DNA of 64,000 nucleotides from JAFGJQ01 sp052034525 (GCA_052034525.1 JBPOIK010000117.1:25678-89677), one strand, 5' to 3'. Positions 52,808-61,929 are shown, counted from the first letter of the stretch. Notes: generated by a model from the letters alone, not told the origin. Translations and numbers: made by a program.

Positions 52808-53542
52808 TCACGATCTGGCCTTTTTCTTTCGTCCCGCCGAAGCGGACCCGGCCCGGGTTGGCCTGGCGGGTTTCACAACGGCCTTGGCGGCGGGTTTCCC
52901 GGCCGATGAAGCGGAAGGCCTGCCCGGTGCGCGGCGGGGGGGTCTGGAGGCATAAGACTCCATCAGGTGGCAGAACAAGCGGGCATCGGTCGCGCTGATA
53001 TGACGCTCCAGAAAAGACTGCACTTCCGCGTGGGTGCTGTCCGCATCCACCAGGTTGTGGGTTCGCATTGCTTCCAGCAGTCGCGGACTGACCGGAATGG
53101 CGTGACCGCCGAGACTCCAGAGCAGCACGGATGCCGCGACATACGGATCGGAGCCCTCCAGAGTTTCGAGATATTTGCGCGCCTCGCGCAGGCCGAGGTT
53201 CCGCAAGCCGCGCAGGTCCACGCAGTACTCGGTCTGATACACCGCGTCCAGAACGGTCAGCAGGGCCTTGGTCCGTTCGAGGTTGTCCGGAATCAGGTCT
53301 CGGATCAGGCCGGATACTTCCGCCGGCGCCGAGACGCGCAGCTCATTGTAGTCCACCATGCAATCGCGGAGACGGCCCAGCGCCTTGCGGCCCTGCTCAG
53401 GTGTCGTGTTGCTGCTGAGAACGGCCACCGCGAGCTGTTCGACGGGGTCCGTCGGCTCCCCAGGCTCCCAGCCGCCCGATTCGCGCTGGAGCTGCCGGAA
53501 CAGCCTCTTGATCCGCCGGGCGTATTCGGCTCCGTTCTTCAT
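52808..53542 (-). CDS. HhH-GPD (endonuclease III-like) protein lacking catalytic residues
   Basis: The 244-residue product follows the endonuclease III fold over about 190 residues: LAVAVLSSNTTPEQGRKAL matches the N-terminal LSxQTTD region, and LEGSDPYVAASVLLWSL matches the helix-hairpin-helix. In Nth the hairpin carries catalytic Lys120 and a later Asp138 (VDTHI). Here Tyr134 and Ser152 (IPVSPRLLEAM) stand in these places, and the FeS-cluster cysteines are absent. The C-terminal 45 residues are Lys-, Ala- and Pro-rich (GRKKKARS), suited to binding nucleic acid. It probably binds DNA or RNA without glycosylase activity. Its ATG overlaps the rbfA stop codon (ATGA). Confidence 0.7.
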   Translation of the reverse strand: MKNGAEYARRIKRLFRQLQRESGGWEPGEPTDPVEQLAVAVLSSNTTPEQGRKALGRLRDCMVDYNELRVSAPAEVSGLIRDLIPDNLERTKALLTVLDAVYQTEYCVDLRGLRNLGLREARKYLETLEGSDPYVAASVLLWSLGGHAIPVSPRLLEAMRTHNLVDADSTHAEVQSFLERHISATDARLFCHLMESYASRPPRRAPGRPSASSAGKPAAKAVVKPARPTRAGSASAGRKKKARS

Positions 53543-53958
53543 GCCGGCCCTCCGTCCGCGTCTTCCCCGGTTGCGTCGGATTCCGTCTCGGCGGCGTCGG
53601 CGCGCGGGGATATCTCCCGCATGGCGTCGTCAATGCGCCGCAGAACCTCGGCCGTACCCTTGATCGAAGGGTCCGGCAGGAAACGCAGTTCCGGCATATG
53701 CCGTACGGAAAGCTGTTGTGACACCCATCGCTGAATGTGGCCCCGGGCGTGGGTCAGCGCGTCCAGCGTTCGCCGCTCTTCGGCCGGCGTGCCCATGACG
53801 CTCACGTACACGCGGGCAATCTGAAGGTCTCCACTGACCTCCACGCGCGTCACGCTTACAAAGCGCGAGAGGCGCGGATCGTTCATCTTCGTGGCGAGCA
53901 TTTCGCTCACCAGCGAGCGGATGAAACTGGCCATCTTATCCAGGCGAAACGATCCCAT
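53539..53958 (-). CDS. rbfA: ribosome-binding factor A
   Basis: RbfA binds the 30S subunit and helps 16S rRNA 5'-end maturation, especially in the cold. The 139-residue product has the KH-like fold with EMLATKMNDPRL near residue 20 and the KIARVYVSVMG-type strand (QIARVYVSVMG) near 47, then IQRWVSQQLSVRHMPELRF. About 25 acidic residues follow at the C-terminus. ATG 53958 begins at MGSFRLDKM. It is in its usual place behind infB, although two genes intervene. Confidence 0.93.
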   Translation of the reverse strand: MGSFRLDKMASFIRSLVSEMLATKMNDPRLSRFVSVTRVEVSGDLQIARVYVSVMGTPAEERRTLDALTHARGHIQRWVSQQLSVRHMPELRFLPDPSIKGTAEVLRRIDDAMREISPRADAAETESDATGEDADGGPA

Positions 53959-54003
53959 TCCAAACGAGTCTTCCTTCCCCCCGCGGCGCCCGCACCGGCG
54001 ACA

Positions 54004-54285
54004 TCAGCAGGTCCGCTTGTCGTAATCGATCAGATTCACTCCCCGCTGCCGGCGTACGAAATCCACGATACGATCCAGGCATCCGTGCACGTGGACCGGA
54101 TCGTTGCTCACCAGGGCAACGCCCAGCACCGCCCGCTGCCAGACATCGAGGTGATCCACCTCCGCCACGGATACGCGGAAACGGTTCGCCAGCCGGTCCT
54201 TGAGACTCTTGATCACCCGGCGCTTGTCCTTGAGGCTCCGCGATTCGAACACGACCAGATCCAGAGTCAGCACACCCACCGTCAT
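54004..54285 (-). CDS. DUF503 (YlxP-like) family protein
   Basis: The 93-residue product matches DUF503/YlxP: LTLDLVVFESRSLKDKRRVI, LKDRLANRFRVSVAEVD, and GVALVSNDPVHVHGCLDRIV. This small family is often encoded between infB and rbfA, as here, and is thought to bind RNA or assist ribosome assembly; its function is unproved. ATG 54285 overlaps the stop codon of the zinc-ribbon gene (ATGA), so the genes are coupled. Confidence 0.9.
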   Translation of the reverse strand: MTVGVLTLDLVVFESRSLKDKRRVIKSLKDRLANRFRVSVAEVDHLDVWQRAVLGVALVSNDPVHVHGCLDRIVDFVRRQRGVNLIDYDKRTC

Positions 54286-55439
54286 GACGCACCGGAGGCG
54301 GACCCGGCCGCCCCGGCCCGTGCGCGCCCGAACGTCCCGGGCCTCTGATAGATCGACCCGTCCACCAGGTTGATCGAGAAGATCCGATAGCGCCCGGTCG
54401 AGACGTCCCGGTAGGGAACCATTCCGATCCGGTGGAGGATGTCTATCATGTACTTGCGATCCGTGGCCTCGATTCCGTAATACTCCAGCTCCGCCTTGAT
54501 CTCATCCTCATTGAATCCGAAAGTCATCTCTCGCGGCAGATGCCGCACCAGTTCCGGCAACGGCAGTTCGGGCAGAAACAACGCGATCACCGGCGTCCAG
54601 GTGCGGTCAAAGATCTTGCATTCGTATTTGCGGATCACCAGCGGCGCCCGGTCCGGCATCACGTCCGTCAGAACCTGGGAGGAACCGTCCGGCAGGAAAT
54701 ACTCGTCGAACAGGCTGTCGTTGCGGTTCTCCTCGTGGTTCCGCCGCAACGCGGCGTAGCCCGGCAGTTTCATCAGTTCCGGATCGTTGATCCGCAACAC
54801 CACGTACACGTCGTACTCTTCGCCCGCCGTCACCTTGTCGGTGGTCTCGCCGCTGCTCAACATGCAGCGAACGTCTTCCGGCTTGAATCTCAGCCCCGCG
54901 CCCGACCGGCCGGCCCCTTTGCGGGTCACGTAAATCTCCGCCCCGGCCGGAACGGACCGCACATAAAGACCCGCCCCTCCGGGCGAGAGCCGAGGCCGCA
55001 GCAGACCCACTCGCGCGTCCCCGCCGGCCGTCTCCACGACGCCTCCCGGAGGTGAATCGACAACCGGCGACGGCGTCTTCGCCTCCGTGAACTGCTTGTG
55101 AACCATCTTGCCGATGACAATCAGCAGAACCATCACCACGCCGGCGTAGCAGAGTTTCGCGACGATGGAGTACGGTGATCCGCGGGCGCCCGCCAGCAGA
55201 GGGTCCGGCCGGCCCGTGGAAGGCCTGCCCTTCATCCGCTTTACACGCTGCCGATCGGTCGGCGATTCGTACACGCCGGTTTTTTCGACCTCGGAGAACA
55301 GATACTCCAGGTCGTCCGAGCCGGGGTTCTTCTCCGGGACCTGCGTTTCGCGGCCGCAATACGAACAACGTACGACCTTGCCCGCGTCCTCGTCCTTCGC
55401 CCGTACGGTGTGACCGCATTCCGCCTTGAATTCGATCAT
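54282..55439 (-). CDS. operon membrane protein with N-terminal zinc ribbon
   Basis: A 385-residue protein of unknown function. The N-terminus carries a zinc-ribbon-like motif (Cys8, His10, Cys25, Cys28 in AECGHTVR and RCSYCGRE), followed by a charged stretch, one membrane segment (about 94-112) and a domain of about 240 residues outside or at the membrane. A short stretch, GLYVRSVPAGAEIYVT, recalls PEGA repeats. It starts 25 bases behind infB and its stop overlaps the DUF503 start, so it belongs to the nusA-infB-rbfA unit. The zinc-ribbon-plus-membrane layout is common in planctomycetes, but I know no role. Confidence 0.7.
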   Translation of the reverse strand: MIEFKAECGHTVRAKDEDAGKVVRCSYCGRETQVPEKNPGSDDLEYLFSEVEKTGVYESPTDRQRVKRMKGRPSTGRPDPLLAGARGSPYSIVAKLCYAGVVMVLLIVIGKMVHKQFTEAKTPSPVVDSPPGGVVETAGGDARVGLLRPRLSPGGAGLYVRSVPAGAEIYVTRKGAGRSGAGLRFKPEDVRCMLSSGETTDKVTAGEEYDVYVVLRINDPELMKLPGYAALRRNHEENRNDSLFDEYFLPDGSSQVLTDVMPDRAPLVIRKYECKIFDRTWTPVIALFLPELPLPELVRHLPREMTFGFNEDEIKAELEYYGIEATDRKYMIDILHRIGMVPYRDVSTGRYRIFSINLVDGSIYQRPGTFGRARAGAAGSASGAS

Positions 55440-55464
55440 ATCCCGATCCGCCGTCGGCCGACGT

Positions 55465-58200
55465 CTACAACGTTCGCGCGATCTGGATGATCTCGTACGT
55501 CTCGATCACGTCGCCCGGTTTCGTGTCGTCAAAACCATCGAGACGAATGCCGCATTCCAGACCGGCGCGCACTTCCCGGGCGTCGTCCTTGAAGTGCCGC
55601 AACGATTCCAGTCTGCACCCTTCCCGCACGACCACGCCGTTCCGCACCACCCGGGCCAGATGGTTCCGACCCACCGTCCCCTCCGTGACCATGCAGCCGG
55701 ACACCCAGCCGATCTTGCTGATCTTGAAGACCTGGCGCACTTCCGCCTTGCCCCGATCCTCCGCACGCTCCTCCGGGGCCAGCTTGCCTTCCATCGACTT
55801 GATGATCTCGTCGATGACCTCGTACACGACGCGGTAGTAGCGGATGTCGACCTGTTTGGCCTCGGCCAGGCGCTTCGCGCCGGCCTGCGTGGTGACCCGG
55901 AACGCGATGATGATCGCGTCCGACGCCTCTGCCAGGGTCACATCGCTGTCATTGACCGCGCCAACGCCGGCATGCCGGATGCTCAGCCGCACCTTGTCCG
56001 ACGGCAGCTCGCCCAGCGAATGCTTCAGGACATCGACGGAACCGTCGACGTCCGCCTTCACGATCACGTTCAGATCGGGAATCTCGCCTTCGTCCCGCTG
56101 TTTGAACAGGTCTTCCAGCGAGCGGGCTTTGCGCGTCTCGGTCCGCGATTCCACCAGACGCCGCTGCGTCACCTCCTGACTGATTTGTTTGGCCCGTTGC
56201 ATCGAGTCGACCTGGAACAGCCGGTCCCCTGCCGTCGGCACGTCCTCCAGACCCCAGATTTCGACGGGCAGTCCGGGACCGGCCTCGTCGATGGCGGCTC
56301 CCCGATCGTTGTGCAGGGCGCGGATCTTGCCCGCGGCGTTGCCGCAGACCACGATGTCGCCCTTGTGAAGCGTCCCTTCCTGCACCAGCAGTCGGACCAC
56401 CGGGCCCACACCCTCCTTCGTCTCCGCTTCGATCACCGTGCCCGTGGCCTGCACCGTGGGATCCGCCTTGAGCTCCAGCAGATCGCCCAGGGCCACCAGA
56501 TGCTCCAGCAACTGATTGATGCCCTCGCCCTTGACCGCCGACGTACGGATCACGTCCACCTCGCCGCCCCAATCGCCGCTGGGTGTCAGCCCGTGATGGG
56601 CCAGTTGACCGTAAATCTCCACCTCCCTGTACGCACCCAGGTCAATCTTGTTCAGCGCAACCAGGATCGGCACGTTGGCCGCCTTGGCGTGGTTGATGGC
56701 CTCCACTGTCTGCGGCATCACGCCGTCATCCGCCGCCACGACCAGAACCACGATGTCCGTCATCTGCGCGCCGCGGGCCCGCATCGCGGTAAATGCCTCG
56801 TGGCCGGGGGTGTCCAGAAACGTCACGGGGCCGTACGGGGTCTGCAGATGGTACGAACCGATGTGCTGTGTGATGCCGCCATCCTCATGGGAGGCGACAT
56901 GGGTGCGCCGGATGGCGTCGAGCAGGCTCGTCTTGCCGTGGTCCACGTGTCCCAGAAACGTCACCACCGGCGGCCGCGGCTGAAGATGGGAACGCTCCCG
57001 ACGGTCGAATTCCTCTTTCAGCAGGTCCAGGGAAGTCTTCGCCTCCAGTACGGTGAGCTCGACCCCCAAGTCCAGGGCCACCAGCTCTGCCACGTCCTTG
57101 TCGATCATGCTGTTCACGTTGCACAACACGTTGTGCTCACGCTTGAGTATGTTGAATACCTGCAGGAACGGCACTCCCAGCGCCGCGCAAAAATCCTTCA
57201 GCGTGAAAGGCTCCCGGATTTCCGCCTTGGTCTTCCGCTCGATTACCGGGGCGGCACCCTGGGGGGACTTCATTTCGAAGCGACGGGTGTGAATCCGTCG
57301 CCCCGTGGCCCCGGCCAGACGCTCCCGACGCTCCAGCAGGTCGCGGTCGCGCCATTCCTTCAACTGGTCGCCCGCGCCGGAACCGCGACCTCCTCGCCGT
57401 TCGGAAACCCGACGCGACTTCGTGCCGGCCTTTCCCGCCCCCTCGCCGCGACGACCGCCCCCTCGCTCAACGCCCACGTCCCTGTCCGAAGACGCGTCGC
57501 CCAGAACCGGCTCGGCGATCTCCCCTCGACGTCCCCGCCGACCCGGTGTGAACACATCCGGCTCCGGTGGTTCGTATCGCACAACGCGGGGCCCCCGCAG
57601 ACGAGCCGGCTTGGGCACGTTCTGTGGACCGGCCGGCTTGGGCGGCTCGGCGGGCTCCGCTGGCGATTCCGCCGGGCCGGCGGCCGGAACCTCCGCCGTC
57701 TCCACCGCCTCGGCCACCTCTGCCACCTCCATAACCGGCGCCGGCTCGACCGGAGGCGCTTCCGGAGCGTCGTCCACCACTTCGACCGACACCTCGGCGA
57801 CAACGGCCGGCGCCGTCGGAGTCTCCACAACCGTCGGGGGCGCAGCAGGCTCCTGCTCTACCACGGGCGGTGATACTTCCGCTTCCACCGCGACGGGAGT
57901 CTCGCTTACCTCCTCGCCAACGGCCTTTTCCACCTCGACCGCCACGGCCTGCGAATCCGCCGCTTTCCTCCGCCGGCGCGGTACCCGGACCTTCTCGAGG
58001 TTCACCCGGTCCGCCACCTCCACGCTCGTGCCGTGTGTGCCTTCGGAGAACCACTCGCGCAGCGTCGCGGTCTGGCCGGCCGTCAAGGTGGACATATGGT
58101 TCTTGACGTTCAGGCCTTCAGCGGAACACTTCTCGAGGATCGCCTTACTTGTGACGTTCAGTTCCTTCGCCAGGATGTGAACGCGCATTTTCTCAGCCAA
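55465..58200 (-). CDS. infB: translation initiation factor IF-2
   Basis: IF-2 is the GTPase that places initiator fMet-tRNA on the small subunit and promotes subunit joining. The product has the N-terminal IF2_N segment (VHILAKELNVTSKAILEKC), a long Glu/Val/Pro/Ala-rich linker (about 75-245), then the G domain with GHVDHGKTS (from about residue 417), DTPGHEAFTAM and LNKID, and the beta-barrel and C-terminal domains. Start: TTG 58200 (MAEKMRVHIL) has GAAGGG nine bases upstream; ATG 58188 (MRVHIL) is an alternative. It lies 133 bases downstream of nusA. Confidence 0.95.
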   Translation of the reverse strand: MAEKMRVHILAKELNVTSKAILEKCSAEGLNVKNHMSTLTAGQTATLREWFSEGTHGTSVEVADRVNLEKVRVPRRRRKAADSQAVAVEVEKAVGEEVSETPVAVEAEVSPPVVEQEPAAPPTVVETPTAPAVVAEVSVEVVDDAPEAPPVEPAPVMEVAEVAEAVETAEVPAAGPAESPAEPAEPPKPAGPQNVPKPARLRGPRVVRYEPPEPDVFTPGRRGRRGEIAEPVLGDASSDRDVGVERGGGRRGEGAGKAGTKSRRVSERRGGRGSGAGDQLKEWRDRDLLERRERLAGATGRRIHTRRFEMKSPQGAAPVIERKTKAEIREPFTLKDFCAALGVPFLQVFNILKREHNVLCNVNSMIDKDVAELVALDLGVELTVLEAKTSLDLLKEEFDRRERSHLQPRPPVVTFLGHVDHGKTSLLDAIRRTHVASHEDGGITQHIGSYHLQTPYGPVTFLDTPGHEAFTAMRARGAQMTDIVVLVVAADDGVMPQTVEAINHAKAANVPILVALNKIDLGAYREVEIYGQLAHHGLTPSGDWGGEVDVIRTSAVKGEGINQLLEHLVALGDLLELKADPTVQATGTVIEAETKEGVGPVVRLLVQEGTLHKGDIVVCGNAAGKIRALHNDRGAAIDEAGPGLPVEIWGLEDVPTAGDRLFQVDSMQRAKQISQEVTQRRLVESRTETRKARSLEDLFKQRDEGEIPDLNVIVKADVDGSVDVLKHSLGELPSDKVRLSIRHAGVGAVNDSDVTLAEASDAIIIAFRVTTQAGAKRLAEAKQVDIRYYRVVYEVIDEIIKSMEGKLAPEERAEDRGKAEVRQVFKISKIGWVSGCMVTEGTVGRNHLARVVRNGVVVREGCRLESLRHFKDDAREVRAGLECGIRLDGFDDTKPGDVIETYEIIQIARTL

Positions 58201-58333
58201 GACACACAACCCTTCCCAAAGACTCACCGCGCCCGGCCAGATGGACACACTTTCGTCTGCGCCGTGGCGGAACCCGCAGTCGACCTTTCCGCCTCCGCTT
58301 TCCCCACCGCCCGGGTCACTCCCGTGCCGACCG

Positions 58334-59716
58334 TCATCCCTCGGATTCCGCCGACTCCGCCGCGGGCCCCTCCGATTCCGTCGACACGTTCAGGACGGCG
58401 GCGGTCGTTTCTCCCGCCGTCGCCTCCGAAGCGTCTGCCTCGGCCTCCACCGGCACGCCCGCGGCCGTCACGGCCACACCCTCCGGGGGACCAGCCTCCG
58501 CCTCCATCGCAGCCCGAGCGGCCTCTTCGGCGGCGGCGGCCGCCGCCGCCTTGGCGGCCTGCGCCTCGGCGGCCAACCGCTTGGCCGCCTCCGCCGATTC
58601 GGCGACGATGTGGCTGGCCAGTTCCTCCGACACCTCCAGTTCCTTGATCAGGGGCTCCGGCCCGATCTCCTCGATATCCGCGACGGAGATCAGGCCCATG
58701 GTCATGAACTTCTCGAGGAGCATGTCGTCCACGCCCTCGATGGAGCGCAGGGCCTTGACCATGTCATCCAGACCCTTGTTGTATTCCACGGGGGTCAGAA
58801 TATCGATGTCCCAGCCGGTCAGCCGGGCGGCCAGGCGCACGTTTTGCCCGCGCTTGCCGATGGCCAGCGACAACTGATCATCCGCCACCACCACCGTCGC
58901 CCGATTCAACTCGAAGCACAGGGCGATTTCCTGCACTTCCGCCGGCTTGAGGGCATTGGCGATCAGGATCTGCGACGACTCGTTCCATCGCACGATGTCG
59001 ATCTTCTCGTCGCCCAGCTCATCGACAATGTTTCGCACGCGGCTGCCCCGCACGCCCACGCAGGCACCCACCGCGTCCACCTTCGAGTCGATGGACGACA
59101 CCGCTACCTTCGTCCGGTATCCCGCCTCCCGGGCCAATGCCCGGATTTCAATGATCCGCTCGCCGACCTCCGGAACCTCCAGCTCAAACAGCCGGCGGAT
59201 GTAGTCCGGGTGACTGCGCGTAAGCACGATCCGCACCTGGTTCGGCTTCTCCTCGACGTCCAGCACCATCGCGCGCACCCGATCGCCCACGTGGTGCGTT
59301 TCGCCCGGAATCTGCTCACTGCGAGGCAGAAAGCCCTCCGCCCGTCCGAGATTCACCACCAGGGCACCGCTTTCGAAACGGGCCACCGTCCCGGTCACCA
59401 CGGTCCCGACCTTCTCGGAATACTCGTCGAAGATACTGCCCCGCTCGGCTTCGCGAATCCGCTGGATCATCACCTGCTTGCACGTCTGTGCCGCGATCCG
59501 TCCCAGTTCCGTCATGGCGATGGGCCGACCTTCCAGGAGGGCGGAAATCTGCCCGGTCATCCGGTCGATCTTGACGGAAACGTCTTCGATCTGTCCGTAC
59601 GCCTTTCGAACGGCCGATACCATGGCCGCCTCGAGGTCCGCGTAGATCATCTCCTTGTCGATGGATTTATCGCGACAGATCGAGTCGATAATCCGCAAGA
59701 CTTCCTGTGAATTCAT
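58334..59716 (-). CDS. nusA: transcription termination/antitermination protein NusA
   Basis: NusA binds RNA polymerase and nascent RNA and controls pausing, termination and antitermination. The 460-residue product contains the N-terminal domain (IDSICRDKSIDKEMIYADLE), an S1 domain (about 125-195, GTVVTGTVARFESGALVVNL), KH domains (VGVRGSRVRNIVDEL and LAIGKRGQNVRLAARL) and an Ala/Glu-rich tail of about 80 residues without known fold. ATG 59716 begins MNSQEVLRII; a GTG at 59749 would add 11 residues. The usual upstream partner rimP is not present; the next upstream gene is an unrelated ATPase, separated by a terminator. Confidence 0.95.
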   Translation of the reverse strand: MNSQEVLRIIDSICRDKSIDKEMIYADLEAAMVSAVRKAYGQIEDVSVKIDRMTGQISALLEGRPIAMTELGRIAAQTCKQVMIQRIREAERGSIFDEYSEKVGTVVTGTVARFESGALVVNLGRAEGFLPRSEQIPGETHHVGDRVRAMVLDVEEKPNQVRIVLTRSHPDYIRRLFELEVPEVGERIIEIRALAREAGYRTKVAVSSIDSKVDAVGACVGVRGSRVRNIVDELGDEKIDIVRWNESSQILIANALKPAEVQEIALCFELNRATVVVADDQLSLAIGKRGQNVRLAARLTGWDIDILTPVEYNKGLDDMVKALRSIEGVDDMLLEKFMTMGLISVADIEEIGPEPLIKELEVSEELASHIVAESAEAAKRLAAEAQAAKAAAAAAAEEAARAAMEAEAGPPEGVAVTAAGVPVEAEADASEATAGETTAAVLNVSTESEGPAAESAESEG

Positions 59717-59810
59717 TTTCGACTGTTCCGCAATGCACTTCTCACGCACGGATCAGCCGGCGTCCGTGCTCGCCCTGGCTTTCACACCGTTCCGCCCCCT
59801 CCGCACCGGT

Positions 59811-59843
59811 AAAAAAAGTGGGCTGTGCACCGGGCAAACCCAC
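59811..59843 (-). terminator. intrinsic terminator of the UgpC-like gene, upstream of nusA
   Basis: On the minus strand GTGGG (59843-59839) and CCCAC (59822-59818) form the outer stem, with an inner TGC/GCA pair of 3 bp, followed by seven T residues (59817-59811). It lies about 130 bases behind the ATPase stop and 95 bases before nusA. Confidence 0.6.
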
Positions 59844-59972
59844 CTTGGACGGACACGCCTGCCGGTTGTTCGAGGTCTTCAACGCATCGGGAACTTCCTT
59901 CCGCTGCGCCCGACCGTCGCCACCACGTGCTCCGGCGCCCCTTGACGGGTGAACCTCCAGCGCCGGCCCCGG

Positions 59973-61130
59973 TCAGGCCGCACTGGTCTGAACTCCCTGT
60001 CCATCCAAACTGACGTTCACGCCGTTCTCTCCCGGCTCGAACAGATGCACCCGATCGCTGTCAAGGTACACCTCGACGCTCGTTCCTTCCTTCACGCCCA
60101 GATCGGCAGGAACCCGGGCCACCATCTGCACGCCGGCGCGAGTCTGAAGATACACGTCCTGATCCGCGCCCAGCGTCTCCACGACCATCACCTGCACCGG
60201 CAGACCATTGCCGCCGGCGGCCGTCTCCGCCTGCGCGGAGGCGGAAAACGACAGCGTCTCCGGCCGTGCCCCGAGCACGAACTCCTGCCCCAATCGGCCC
60301 GCCAGTCGACGGTGCAACGCCTTGGGCAGGCGGATCGAGCCGCTGCCCTCGTCGAACACCAGGCCCCCGTCCGTCTCCCGCAACCGGCCCGAAAGGAAGT
60401 TCATCGGCGGAGTCCCCACAAATCCCGCAACGAACCGGTCCGCCGGGCGGGAATAGACCTCCAGAGGAGTCGCACACTGATGGACCCGACCGGCCTTCAT
60501 GACCACGATCCGATCCCCCAGCGTCATCGCCTCTTCCTGGTCGTGGGTCACGTAAATGGCCGTCGTCTGCAACTCACGGTGAAGTTTCTTCAGTTCCGCC
60601 CGCATCTGGACGCGCAGCCGTGCATCCAGGTTCGACAGCGGTTCGTCAAACAGGAACGCCTTGGGACTGCGCACGATCGCCCGGCCGACGGCCACACGCT
60701 GCCGCTCGCCGCCCGAGAGGGCCTTGGGCTTACGCTGCAACAGGTGCTCGATGCCCAGCATCCGCGCGGCTTTGTGGACCTTGGTCTTAATCTCCGCCTT
60801 GGCGATTTTCCGCATCTTCAGCCCGAAGGCCATGTTGTTGTACACCGTCATATGCGGGTACAGGGCATAGTTCTGGAACACCATCGCGATGTCCCGGTCC
60901 TTCGGGGCCACGTCGTTGACGATCCGATCGCCGATGCGGATGGTTCCGGTGGTGATCTCTTCGAGACCGGCCACCATTCGCAGCGTCGTACTTTTGCCAC
61001 ACCCGGACGGGCCCACCAGAACCACAAACTCGCGGTCGGCAATGGCCAGCGACACGTTCTCCACGGCGGTCACTTCGCCCCGATCACCGCGATATACCTT
61101 GCCGACGTTCTCGAGCGTGACGGTTGCCAT
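59973..61130 (-). CDS. ugpC: UgpC/MalK-type ABC transporter ATPase
   Basis: The 385-residue protein is a sugar-importer ATPase of the CUT1 type. Walker A GPSGCGKST (40-48), Q-loop Gln86, signature LSGGERQR (138-145), Walker B AFLFDEP (158-164) and the C-terminal TOBE/MalK regulatory domain are present (FVLGARPET near residue 285). In other bacteria one such ATPase serves several sugar permeases. No permease or binding protein lies in the window, so it may be a shared, orphan ATPase. A consensus promoter lies at 61196-61223. The name follows the best-known family member; a MalK-like or MsmK-like role fits equally. Confidence 0.9.
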   Translation of the reverse strand: MATVTLENVGKVYRGDRGEVTAVENVSLAIADREFVVLVGPSGCGKSTTLRMVAGLEEITTGTIRIGDRIVNDVAPKDRDIAMVFQNYALYPHMTVYNNMAFGLKMRKIAKAEIKTKVHKAARMLGIEHLLQRKPKALSGGERQRVAVGRAIVRSPKAFLFDEPLSNLDARLRVQMRAELKKLHRELQTTAIYVTHDQEEAMTLGDRIVVMKAGRVHQCATPLEVYSRPADRFVAGFVGTPPMNFLSGRLRETDGGLVFDEGSGSIRLPKALHRRLAGRLGQEFVLGARPETLSFSASAQAETAAGGNGLPVQVMVVETLGADQDVYLQTRAGVQMVARVPADLGVKEGTSVEVYLDSDRVHLFEPGENGVNVSLDGQGVQTSAA

Positions 61131-61195
61131 TCGATGCGCACTATCTCTACAGCCCCGGCGTGGGTTTTCTCACACACACCGGTCCGAAAACACGC

Positions 61196-61223
61196 ATTAT
61201 ACGAACCGACAACAGGCTGTCAA
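61196..61223 (-). promoter_or_regulatory. consensus sigma70 promoter of the UgpC-like gene
   Basis: On the minus strand a perfect TTGACA (61223-61218) and a perfect TATAAT (61201-61196) are separated by 16 bases. Transcription would start near 61189, about 60 bases before ATG 61130. A second TTGACA lies just upstream (about 61231-61236 read on the minus strand). Confidence 0.75.
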
Positions 61224-61392
61224 ATGGCCCTGTCAATCGTTACCTACGGTGGAATCATGGCTTAAAAGCTGTCGATCCTTGTCGAAGGACGGGAAATCGG
61301 TAGACTGCTTCCGGCCCGGACACCAGGCGCCCCGTACCTGTCGCGGAAAGACGTGCCGCCGGAAACCTTCAATCGCGCCTCAGGAGCTGCCC

Positions 61393-61929
61393 ATGAAACA
61401 CCATACGCTGCGCATCTGCGGCTGGACGAGTGTGTTCGTCATCGCTGCTGCTCTCGGCGGCTGCGCCGCCCCTCCGCCCTCCGACGGCACTCACGGCCCT
61501 TCCGACAACAGCAATTCGGCTGGAGACAACACAAATGGCTCCCTTCCAGGGGATGCTTCCGTGCTGGTTCGGTTCGTGAACGAAACAGACGTGGTGGTTG
61601 AAGCGCAATTCCACGCAACTTTCGATGATATAGGTGGTTCCGTAGAATCTCTGTTCGTCCCGGCCTACCTGGTGGTGGACGACATCGGGGTGGCCGGGAC
61701 AGGGCTTCTTATCCCCAAGTCTGCGGACACGATCAAGTGGCACTGTAGTGATGGGCTGATCGTTGGTGTGGCTGGTGGTCGATTCCTCGACCCCAATTCA
61801 GGCGCGGAACTGGGGACCGGGACTCCCCGCATTCTCCAGCAGGGTCTCGTGTTTGATTGCGGCGCGACCATCACTTTCACGTATCAGCAGACAGGGTACG
61901 GATTCACGGTGAGCGTGAGCCACGAGTAA
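61393..61929 (+). CDS. lipoprotein of unknown function
   Basis: The 178-residue product has a lipoprotein signal (VIAAALGGC, lipid Cys near residue 23), then a Ser/Asn/Gly/Asp-rich linker to about residue 55 and a domain of some 120 residues with beta-strand pattern (SVLVRFVNETDVVVEAQFHA, GLVFDCGATITFTYQQTGYG). Two Cys pairs may form disulfides (KWHCSDG and VFDCGA). No family is recognised. AGGAG at 61382-61386 supports ATG 61393. Confidence 0.75.
   Translation: MKHHTLRICGWTSVFVIAAALGGCAAPPPSDGTHGPSDNSNSAGDNTNGSLPGDASVLVRFVNETDVVVEAQFHATFDDIGGSVESLFVPAYLVVDDIGVAGTGLLIPKSADTIKWHCSDGLIVGVAGGRFLDPNSGAELGTGTPRILQQGLVFDCGATITFTYQQTGYGFTVSVSHE

Noticed and set aside
49249..52998. 1249-codon plus-strand frame opposite the second TPR gene
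   Set aside because: Antisense frame; the TPR protein on the minus strand is convincing and fits the operon.
55426..57873. Long plus-strand frame opposite infB
   Set aside because: infB is unmistakable by its G-domain motifs.
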